The position numbers and the translations under genes were made by a program. Positions 1 through 12,000 of a DNA stretch of 64,000 bases are shown here, piece by piece. Source of the DNA: Ornithodoros turicata (Eukaryota; Arthropoda; Arachnida; Ixodida; Argasidae); assembly GCF_037126465.1 (NCBI RefSeq), contig NC_088205.1, positions 27,449,482-27,513,481 on the forward strand. Reading direction: 5' to 3'. The first letter of the stretch is position 1. Each line of letters starts with the position of its first letter. The notes beneath the pieces were generated by a model, which worked only from the letters and a program-made list of their open reading frames with translations, was not told where the DNA came from and did no database searches.

Positions 1-3000
1 TCCATCACTCTTACTGTCTTCACTTTCTGGTATGGCTTGGCCCAAAATGAGATGTCTGTGCCTGTGGGTATCAGCACTGGAAACTTCAACACAAATGTTG
101 TCAGGTAAGCTCATATACAATTTGTGCCTTTATGCTTTAATATGCCCACATTGCTGCTTTTTCGTGAAATGAATGTGTAAAAGACCGCACTTCCAGTGCA
201 CTTTATGATAATTTATGGCGAGGCTGATTTTTCAGGTGGTTTTGTAAATTGAGTTGCGCAATGTACGACACAGTTCGTAAAAAATAATTTGCATGTTCAC
301 CTCTGGTAGGCTGCTTGATTAATTAAGTGGAGTTTCGAGCAGTCCCACATATTGTTTCACGGCTCCTTTAATTTGACTAGTATCGAGATATCAAGAGATA
401 TCGAGATATCAAGAGAGATATCGAGATACTGAGTCTTACCCAAAGAGGTCAGGACCATTGATATCACATATTAGTAGAGCCTGAAGTTTTAGGGTTTTAC
501 CCGATTCTTCCCCGAATTTGCACCCCGAATTGAAGGTTGCCTCTTCAGGGTGAAACCCGATTTTTACCCGTCAAATTGCTCTCACTGGGATGTCTGTAGG
601 AATGCACTAACTTACTTGTTTGGCAAAAAAATGCAGTTACATCACCGTTTGTACTAAACCGCTACAGTTAGTTTGAATAACTGAGCCCGATTTCTCCCCG
701 AATTTAGCCTATTGGAAGTTTTTTCGCCCGAATTTGCATGAATTTAGTGCACATATTTATTTACCCAATTTTTACCCCCTGAATGTAGGAAAAAATATTT
801 CCAGAAAACTTCAGACTCTACACTTTAGTGATGTCCATGTCAGTGCTGGATTTACGTTACAAAGATGCGCTTGGCGAGTGAAGTTGACAAAGTAGTGTTG
901 TATTGTTCCATTGTTCTTCTGCCCAGGATGAACTGTATTGTGGCGATGTGTCTGCTACAAGCATGGATGATGTGGAACTTTGTCAACTTCCACCTAAGGC
1001 GTATGCGTGAGCGCTCAGCTGCCCGTCAAGCAGCCCAGGCCAAACGGCGTGTGGTGGGACCTGCACGCAAGGAACGCAAGCCCAAGAAGGAGGACTGTGA
1101 GTGACCTTTCACATTTAATGTGAAGCTCTATGCTCCAGATACTAGTATTATTGAATCAGATGTTACATTAATGAAAGTGCACTATGAGCAAAATGTATAT
1201 AGAAACTATGCAACTGTAATACATGTGTAGGGTTCTTCGTTTTCGGGTTAAACCCGATTTTTCACGATAGTTCCCCCCCGAACACGTTTTCAAGGATTCG
1301 GGTAAAACCCGATATCTACCCGAAATCCTTATGGTCCTTCAGCTTGTTGTTCTAGCTAAACCGTCGGAAAAGTGAATCATAATATCAGCAAAGAGAGCTA
1401 TTTGTGACAACCTATTTGTCCTCCTTTTATAATCCCCTCCTGCAGGAGTGAAAGACGAGTTTTTGTGGAGCTCGGGCAAGTGTTTGAATGCCGCTGTCAT
1501 TCACTGCCCCAGTTCGGAGTGGAAATATAAAGTGTCTTGTTTCTTGTCCAAGTGTCACAGCAATGGCTTGTTTCATATGCCTTTCGTTTCACCCGAAAAA
1601 TCCCCGATGACATATCAAAAAGAGATCGTAGCGCCCGAATTCTCTTGTGTAAATAGCACCCGATTTTTACCCCCCGAATTTGAAAAATCATGAAACCTGA
1701 AAACGAAGAACCCTGTACATGTGGAATAGCATTACTACTACTGGCATCCATGGGCCCATGGCCCTTCCATCCATGGACCTTGCAAGGTGTCAGCAATTCC
1801 TAGAGCAGAAAAACTTCTGTCAAAAGTTCAGCTTACCGTATACTGCATGTGATAATTATGGTTGCATGATGTTGTCTTCAATCCGAATATTTTTACTCAT
1901 TGTTCTTCAAGTTTTCCACAATAGATACAGTTATGAGTGTATCAAGGAGCAAGAGTGAAAATTTGAATGAGTTGGTGAAATGTATTTGAAACAGTGATCT
2001 CCGTTTCAAACAGAAGGCTGCAGTAAAAGCAGTAAAGCTGCAGCAAACTATTACAAAGTAATGTTTCTAATGTTGCTGTACTGATCTGACCTGCAAGCTT
2101 CCAGAAACTTATTTTAAACTTTGATTGACATTGCAAACGGTTTTATCAATGAGGTACTTGGATTAGCCTCAGTTGTATTGCAGCATAAGGCCAACATAGG
2201 CTTACTAGTATCAACTCAGATTAGCCAACTAAATTGCATTACCCTACAGCTTGCAGTGAACTGCAAGCACGAAACTATATATCTACAGCGAATCAGTGCA
2301 TGCAGTGAATCTTTCCCTCATAATAGCTGCACACATGCTAAATGCAATCTCATGCTGCATGTACTCAATAGTAACATAAAGTAATATGTATAGTCAATAG
2401 TAGTCGGTAGTCATACCCAGAGGTCGTACCCATGTAAGTGAACGGTGAGTTTTGACCGTTCGTACATATTGGGTAGCATGGCATAGTAAAACAAATGTAA
2501 TGGATTATGTGACATAGTAAAACTGAGGTAATGGCTGACGAAGCACACACACACAAATGCCACATGCACCGTAGCGTGGAAATGTTGGGTAATGGAGGTA
2601 GGTAGGGAAATGTAGGGTAATTAATGAAGAACTTGTACATGTGAGTTACAAGTATCGTCACATGACATAATTGAAAACTGTGTAAGAACTGAACAAAAAA
2701 AATTAGATCATGCACTGCTGGCACCTCGTAGAATATATATTGAACTTCTGGGTCTGTTTGCATAAAAGTTTAGTACAAGACTCAGACTCAATCTCAATAG
2801 CATTGGCAGTGCATTGAGCACACGCTCGCTGCTCGTGCAGAAAGCACTAGCGAAGCTGTTGAGATTGAGTCTGAGACTCAAACTGAACGCAAATGGACCC
2901 TGTATGTATTATTGTACACTTAGAAGTGATGGCAGCCTTAAGTGTGTCTGCTGCACAGCTGAAAGTTATGTCATCACAGTATAATTTTTGTGGACATTAC

Positions 3001-6000
3001 TAAATCTGCCTCCAAGTGCAGCATACATCAAAATAGTTCATCCAAATGCACATCCTTTGTTTTCACCTCAAAAAAGTATTCCAAGATCCTTCAGGTATCC
3101 CTTGTCACCATGCCAGAGATGTGTTCAATCAAAAAACACGAATTTCATATGTGGAAATTAGTGAAATATGCATTCGCTTGCCAAACAGAACACAAGTAAA
3201 TGACTATAGTGCACCATCGCGCACACTCCATCCTGCACCCCTTGGCCTCTTATTCATTTCTCTTAAAGGGACCATGAAAGGATATTTGACAAGCCTATGA
3301 TCATTCTCAATTTGTTTCTCTGTACTAAAGCGTTCACCCTGTGAAATATGAAGTTGAAAATCGTTCAAATAGCGAAAATATTTTATATTAACCACGGCTG
3401 TGAACAGCGGCTGCTATGACCCGCCTGCGAGGTGAACTGGCTGTGACACAGGGGATGTTGCCGATTCGGGGACAGTCTTTTGCGAGCAAATTGCAAAATT
3501 TGCAAGCAAGCTTGCAAACTTCGCCACGAAATACGTTTTAATTTGACCTGGAGCTAAGATCGTATCTAATCATTGACACAGAATCCTACCAGAAGTGTAA
3601 TGTAGCTGTTGATTGTCAGCATGGTTACCGGAGCACGTTTTCCTCCCTGAGTTTCTTCTTCATCAGAAAATGTCTTTGTTGGTGGCCTTTTGGAAGCTGC
3701 TGCGTACGGAACGATTGCTAGACGCTGTGTGCGTGGCATAATCTCTTCCTCCATCGCTGACGATTTGCGTTCCATGATATTTCTACTGATTTCGACGGCA
3801 GATATACGAGGACGTCGTTGTCCACCCCGAAACTATGCACACACGTGGTCCCATGGGGTATGTGCTGCAGATCGTCTGCAATTGGCTGTGAGGACTGGAC
3901 GTTGATGATGTAAGAAAGGGATGTATCCGGTGGTCATGTCTTTGCATGGTAACTGTGTCCCCAGTGCACTGAATACGGTTAAAAGTCAATGTGTGTGTGA
4001 TACTGAGTGATCATGAGAACCGTTTCCGGCAGAGTACTCGGAATTCGCGAAAATCATTTCATGGTCCCTTTAACAAGAGCATGCAGCTTGGAATACGCAT
4101 TTTTGTCTTTTCATAATATTGTCCTGAAAGTTCACATTAGACAAATAATGAAGAAATGTGTGCACACTAGTAGCGTAGATGTCCCACCTTTACGTGAAGA
4201 GGGACATAATGCTTTGCTTCTGTGGCCTTAGGCACTGTGGAAGGGCTCTAGGTGATGGAATAACCTCCTGGCTTATCAGTAGACTGGAGAAAAAAAAAAG
4301 CCTGTGTTTAAGGTTTAAAATGTGGAAGACATGAACACATTTCTTTCAGACGCTGTAATCTTTTCCCTTTGTGGTCAGTCCCTGGCATGTTGACGAGAAG
4401 GTTGTGCTAGCGTGGCATCTCTTAATTAGTGGCTCACTTGGCCTAAAGAATTATGTGTAGAAATTTCGCACTCTCGCTCACTGACCTCACTACCCATCCC
4501 ATCTCCATCAGCTGCCAATAATTCTTTCATTAATCTTTTAAGCCTTACTTAGTCTTAAAGAACAATGGAAGTAACACTGACTGCAAACCTGCTTTAGTTG
4601 CCTTTCCTGCAAGTAAAAAAAAAAATGCTTGCTTTGCAAAATACCTTTGAGAGGGAAGGAGTAGATGTGGAACTTACGTTTGGTGATATTTTCATTTTTT
4701 TGCAGAGTGTGCATGTTTTGTCTGATGTCAAAACTTGTGCTCGTTGTTAAGGTGAGCCCTGCAGAATCCAACTCTTAGCAAACTTTGCATGAACCAAGCG
4801 TGGCATAAACTGTCATATGCAATGTCTCATTGACTTGCTGTTCTGTTTGTAGGTCGCCTTGTTATTTCACATTCGGGCTAGAAACCCTTTTAAACAATTG
4901 TATTTCACATATGTTGAACCCTTTTTGTTGCACACATTTTGCACTTCTTTACAGTGATCATATTTTCTCTGTTTGTACATTGTGATGTGTTAGTGCTTAT
5001 CTAGGTTGGATGCTCAGACTAGTAATTAATGGCCATAGTAGCTGGTGAAAATATTAATTTCTGCAATTTTCATCCAGTTACATGCACCCACATATTATTT
5101 ATTCACCTTCCTGTGCACAGTTACCCACTCATGCATTAGAGGATTATGCCAAACAGTAAAATACCTGAGGTTTGGACTAAACATTACGCTTATGCCACTG
5201 AAACCAATCAGTAGTATGCCTCCTACAACGGACGCGACGTTGATGCTAACGCTGCTGAAGCACCACATGTCGACGTCACGTTAGTCTCAATCATCGATGA
5301 ATTTGCATCTTTGCTTCTACTAAATACGTCTATCGCAGTAACATCGTCGGCTTCCTCACTTGAAGTTGAGGGCGACATTTTGGTGTTTCTGGTACTCATA
5401 GTCAAAGACACACGCATATTGAAGGATAACCATTTGCAACACGTCTGAAGTGCTGCATTTGGTTTCAGTCGTGCGCACATAAGCTCCGCCTTCCCGCAGG
5501 CGCGCTTCTGTTTCGAATGGCCTTCGTTTCATAATGCAGTTCAAAATATCGGGCGCGAGAGCACATTGTTCTGCTGTATTTCTGGCTCAAGGGAGATGGT
5601 AAGTCTCCTAAATCGTGCAGCCTTGAAGCAAGATAAGTGCGAATAATCAAGCATGTCTTCTGAGGAACCTTCCGAATTATTGGACGTGGAAATACATATG
5701 TTTGACGGTGCCAACATTTTGGTCCAAAAAATTAAAATCTGATTTTTTGGAGTCAGAATTATCGGTTGGCGACTGTACTTGAAAAGCAAGGCGGAAAGGT
5801 TGCAGGAAGATTACCGTTTAAAGGGGTTGCGACAGGTCATCCCAGGTATCCCAAATAAAAGTAAAAAGTGGTGCTTTGCATCGATGTGAACCTCCGTTGA
5901 AAGTTTCACAGTGAGGAGGGCACCACGGATACCGAAACTCATGTGGCTCTGACATCACAGACCTCACCGTCACCAGTGAGGCAGTGCACGAGAAATCACG

Positions 6001-9000
6001 TGTTTGCGGCTGCCAATGGGAATGGACGCAACTCTAAGCTCTCTGACGTCTGTGCTTTGCTCGGGAGTGCATTCGAGGGCTTGTATCTCGCTAAGTACGA
6101 CACGTAGAAGAAGAATTATTTTTTCCTCTGTATTCTGGCGTGCAGTACAATGCGTCCATGATGTGATGAGCCGCATCTATGAAAGTGCCTCAACCCCTTT
6201 AAGCTATACTGCAGAATTGCCTGGTATTTTTGATCAGCTATGTTCAGTCATTGAACGTTGGCAGCTCATTTAGATCGTTCTATCTATGATGCTCAGACAT
6301 GCACAAGCTCCTCCAGCCATGACGTGCACAGTGCAGACTGTTCACTGTGCTACATATAGCATTCATTTCATTGTTTGCAATTCAGAAAAGACTAGTAAAT
6401 GAATAAGTTTTAATGATTTGTTGAAAGTTTGTAACTAAGTAATCACATGTTTACAAGAACATGTACATTGGTTCTTGCTAGAGCTATGCGAATTTCCGAA
6501 ATGTCTAATATAATCGAATATCTAATGATATTCGAATGCTATTTGCAACCTATTTTCAGTATTCGACATTTTCGACTAATTTTTGAACACGGTAAAACCC
6601 GCGCACAACGATTTCTCGCGTAGCAACATACCCCGTAGAACGATCGTTTTTGCTTTTGCCATCGAAATATACATTGTCTCTATGGAGAATGGACCCGCGC
6701 ATAACGATAAAGTTCGCTGTTCTGAGGATTCGTACAGTGATATCTGAAGCCCTCACGCTCGCGGACCAACTTCAGCAGCGCGCTGTACGGAGTTGCACCC
6801 TTCCGCGAATTGTAGGACACTGCGGGAACGGAACTTCGGGAGGATGTACACTCGCACTTTTTCTCACGGGGTAGCGGAAAACAATCGTATAATCCGAAAT
6901 TCATATCAAAAGAATTAACCAAAATAAAAATTGAGGCAAGAAAATAGACAGTGACTGTTCATTTTCCAACACTGTCAGTGAAAGAGGTTGGTCGTAATGC
7001 TTTCGTGTCTTCGTTTGTGGCCAAAGCTGCCCAAATTCGCGAGATGATTGATTCAAAAGACCCACCACGTGCTTTCCACCCTTGAGTCGCCCGACAGTGT
7101 TCTAAAGTGAGCTTCTCCTGAAGCACGCAGGCATTAGGTGAAGCCGACTTGTGGAATGGTGACGCATAATGTTGCCAGAAGTTGTCCTGATATGTTCCCT
7201 CCACGTGTTCTGGTCGCTGTTTTCCCAAGCCAGTGCTATGTGACACAGCCTCGCAGTTTATTGTTGCGAGGGGGGGAAAGACCAAAACAGAGATAAGATG
7301 ATAACGTTCCGGGCCGTGCAATGCCATTGATCTTATCTTCACGACCACCAACGGGAGAGTCATAGCCTGCATAGCGCAACATGATGTAAGGCAGTTCATG
7401 GTGAAGGTGGTGAGGTCCTCCCTCCCTTTTCGAAAGAAGGAGCAGCATGACTTGCGCGCCACGGGCGAACGTCCTGTCGCATCCTCGGCTCGTTCGTATC
7501 ATCCGTAAAGGCAAGATAACTCGTTCGTATCATCCGAACTCTAATACATGGGAAGAATAGGCATTCCGGCCGGGAACCGAAAATAATTCGTATCATCCTG
7601 AAATTCGTATCATTCGTGATCGTATCAACGATATTCTACTGTATTTCCACCCTCTTTCGTAGCGTCCGTCGCTAGCGTCGCTCGCGGGATAACACGCAGC
7701 GCTTGACTTCCGTAGGATGGGCGCTGACCTAGGTAAGCACTCCTGTAGCGATATCCCTCGCATAACGATTAAATTAGTGATAACCCCCGATATCGGTATA
7801 CGCGGGTTTCACTTAGTACTGAAACGTATACGAAGAGGGGAGTCAAGTCCTATAGATCACATCAACAAAATACAGAAACCGACACTGAAGATTTTTGTTT
7901 AATTTATACAAGCTTTCGCGTGGAGGTCCACGCTTCTTCAGGTACAAAGTGAAGTGGCGCATAAGTATATATAGTATAGACATATACACGACTAAACACA
8001 ATGCTGTACAAAGAAAGGGAAAGGAGATATGGTGCCACATGTCTGTGTACAATGAATTGATGACGCACCCTGGAAGTCGCTGAGAAGGCGTGTTAGCTTG
8101 GCTCAATTGGTAGAGCCCTGGACTGGCAATCCAGAATATGTGGGTTCGAGTCCTACAGCTGGCTAACCTTTTCAGTGACTTTCATCTTTCATCGTTAATT
8201 TCTTAGGCAAATTGAGGCTTTGTATGTATTTGTCCCTTCTATGTTGTTTCAGCCTCAGATCATCAGTTCTTTCATGTTCAACGTTGCTGCCTGCATCGAT
8301 CCCGTCGTATGAATGTGTGTATGAGTGAGCAAAAATGTAAGAGTGAAAGGAGGATGAGTGAGAGAGAGTGGCTGGTTTGTCCCTTCAGATGATGCACCCT
8401 GGAAGTCTCTGAGAAGGCGTGTTAGCTTAGCTCAATTGGTAGAGCCCTGGACCAGCAATCCAATTGCTGGGTAGATGGATAAGTGACCTCTAACAGTTTA
8501 AGAACAGTAATGGGTGTTATTGTGTACAAAAAGGCTCGCCAACCTAGTTTCGCGGAAAAGGGGGAGGGGGGGTCCAGGAGTGTGGGAAACGAGTGGCCCA
8601 GAATGGACAAAAGGGAATGTAGTACCGAAGCGAGGTATCGCTGTCGCCATTCTGCAATTGGGCTTCGCCTTATTGCATCCAAGTGTTAGGTGAAGCCCAC
8701 TTCACCTTACCGCCGTTGTTTTTTTTTCCTCCATTCTGCAAATTGGCTTCACATCATTACACTCGAGTGTTAGGTGAAGCCCGCTTTACACTGCTTACAG
8801 TATTCTGCCAATAAAGTCCAAGTTCTGTGACCTCATGCTCATTCATGGTCAACACTGTACTCTGGGCACTGCATGTTCCAGTAAATGTACTCCCAACTTT
8901 CAGAGTTACGTTCAGGAACTGATGGAAATATATGCAGTTTCTAAAAAAAAGTGCAGGAAATGCATGATGTAAACATAGAAATAAGGAGGTGCACACAAAG

Positions 9001-12000
9001 CAGGCTGCATGGATCGGGAACCGGAAAAAATGTCCCCTGAGAAACATCCACTTCTGGTATAGTTCTGGTATGCGTGGAATTGTTGCGAAATCCCCGGTTG
9101 CGATATTGCCGGTCTTGAAGTCCTCGGGCTAACAATAAATACTAAAATACCTAACCACTTATTAAGTGTTTTTACTTGGAAAGCTTGGGCCACTTTCACT
9201 TATGATTTCGCATAGAGAATACACTGCAATCAATTGTCACGTTTGTTGATACAACGTGCACACTTGGCTGGGATATTCTTATTCTGTTACCTTCTTCTTA
9301 TACTAAGAAGTATATCGTGCGTGACGTCACACTGACTGGTGTGCAATCAGAACGCCGGGATCTTGCGACCGTAGATTTTAGGCCTGATGACACAGCTATC
9401 CTTTCAGGTTTGAGGGAATTAAGAACGGGACATACATTTTTCTGTACCTACTCACGTGGAGTAGCGGTTAGGATGATCGCCTTTCACGCCAAGGCTGGGA
9501 AGTGGCGCGGGTTCGAATCCCCGTAGCGGCTGTGCTGTCTGACGTTTTCACTGGGTTTTCCCGCAGCCTTTCCAGACGAGTGACGGCACACTTCACCCTG
9601 AAGTCTGCCCTGGACGCATACTAACCCCCTGTCACCCTCCTTCCCGCTGTCCTCTGTCCATGCCTGTACACCACGTATAGCAACAGTTGCTTCGCGGTGC
9701 TAACACGGAAAAACATGTTCTCTGCTAATTAACACAAATGTATAGTGCCAGAGAAAGGCGTACGCCACCCAGTTTCAACAAATCAGGAGAGATGTCATTC
9801 GGAATGACTAGAAGTATGTCAAGTTCTGTTTTAAAAGTGTGCGGATCAACATACAGGGTGATGTGTAAAAAGGAAAATAAAATGCGGGGGGAAAAGCAAC
9901 AAAATTGACAGGAAAAAATGTATTTCAATGTCTCTTGCGGTGTCACGTGTTGCGTCTCGGGAGCCCCATGACTGTACAGGAAGCTTTAGTGCAAGAAACA
10001 ACGAAATAAATGCACCAAAACTGTCCCTGGTCACCCATAGCGACCCCTAAGCAAAGAAATGCTGTGTGTGAATAGTCATTATAAAACGGAATTTGAATAT
10101 GAATAAATTAAGCGACTCGTTGAATAACCGTATCGTATACATACAGGGTGTTTCAAAAAACGTGTCATTCGGAGTTTATAAAAAAACGGGGCGACGGAAA
10201 AATACGGGGTAAACGGCATTTGTGTGGCAACTGAATTTGCCACCTTGAAAAAATATTTTCTTCTGGTTTTATTTAAAATAAATTGAATTTCTTTAATTGA
10301 ACTCCAAAATTTCCCAAGTCAACCTAACGTTTTTTTTTACAGAATTAGAGAGCCCGTAGCGAACTTAGTCAGATCCACTAAGAAATCCGCTCGATATTGC
10401 AAATGGAACTGCCCAAACAAAGTCCCGAAATTGAGGCTTCAAAGTTTCGGGTATTCAACGGCGCACCAAATCAGACGCAAAGATTCGTGGAGAGGAGGAC
10501 ATGCTCCTGCCCCATGAAAGATAGAAGGTAAAAAAAACACAGGGCGGGATAATAGAGGCGGAATCATTTTTGTTTGCCGCTTATCAACGTATGGTGGAAT
10601 GTCATCTGCCTTGTTATCTGCGCGTCTTGTGCTGCACGCCAGTCCGGCGATAAACTGTTCTAGCTTCATGGGGGCAGGAGCATGTCCTGCCCTCCGCGCA
10701 TTTTTCCGACTGATTTGGTGCGCTGTTGAATACCCGAAACTCTGAAGCCTCAACTTCGGGACTTTTTTTGGGCAGTTCCATTTGCAATATCGAGCGGATT
10801 TCTTGGTGGATCTGACTAAGTTCGCTACGGGCTCTCTAATTCTGTAAAAAAAAACGTTAGGTTGACTTGGGAAATTTTGGAGTTCAATTAAAGAAATTCA
10901 ATTAATTTTAATTAAAATCAAATGAAAATATTTTTGCAAGATGGCAAATTCAGTTGCCACACAAGTGCCCTTTACCCCGTATTTTTCCGTCGCCCCGTTT
11001 TTTTATAAAGTCCGAATGACACGTTTTTTGAAACACCCTGTATATTGCATATGTTGGAATATAAACATGTACGGTATGTATGTGTAAGTATATAGCTGAT
11101 ATAACGCTCACTCTGTTTTATGCCCTCCATGTGCAGGGCTTACGTGTGCAGCTTCGGGACTATTCAAATATATTCGATTTAGAAGAAACATCAATTCGAT
11201 TCTGAATTTCAACATTGAATTCCATATTTGATTCGGAAATGGAATAGGATATGCGATTACTCGCTTTGGTGTTACAAAAATCAAAATATTCACACAGTCC
11301 TAGTAAAAAGTCAACATCCGAAGTCAACCAGTCCACGCGTACCAAAAGTGAATGTTCCTCAGGGGACATTTCTCCCAGGGGACATTTTTTCCTAGACCCA
11401 CACGGATCGTGTTGACTAACTCTCGATGCAGTTACCACTACTATTGCAGTCTACCATACACAACACAGAGGGACCCTTCTGTCATGATTATGCTGCGGGA
11501 AAACGCTCACAAGTTTGGAGCAAAACATTATTGAATGAGCACACCACCACAAAATATTTCACCAGGAGATATTCAAAATTATTCGAATTGGGCCTTTTCT
11601 GATTATTCAGATTCGATTCGCCTTCTGAAGAAATTATTAGGATTCGATTCGCAATGGAAATTTTGCTATTTGCACACCTCTAGTTCTTGAGTGACGAGGG
11701 AGCCCGGAATACTGTGGAAAAATTATTCCCTTGTGGATCATATGACATCCAGTGGTCGGCACTTGAGACTCCTGCTCACTTATGCTCACTCATCTTTTGC
11801 TTAGCTCCTTGTTTGCTCACTCACTTCTTGCTCAGTTCATCGTTTGCTCACTCATGCTCAACTCATTCATCAAATTGAGAATGAATGAGCATGCTCATGA
11901 GTGTGAAATTTGTCAGGTACGCCACGTTCCACCGTGTAGCAGCTGCAGGCACCTTCACCATGAGACTGCAATTCGTCCATGTTGTTCTTCTGCCATTGTA

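Noticed and set aside
2365..2763. 132-residue minus-strand open frame
   Set aside because: AT-rich intron sequence, low-complexity composition, no motif, and no splice or promoter context.
6959..7462. 167-residue minus-strand open frame in the TRAM1-like intron
   Set aside because: It lies in a region of short repeated motifs and has no recognisable domain; length alone is not enough.
8092..8167. Possible functional tRNA gene with A and B boxes
   Set aside because: The same head occurs several times with a shared non-tRNA tail and imperfect arms, so it is a SINE head.
9455..9530. Possible second tRNA gene
   Set aside because: It is followed by a SINE-type tail, and the acceptor arm does not pair well.
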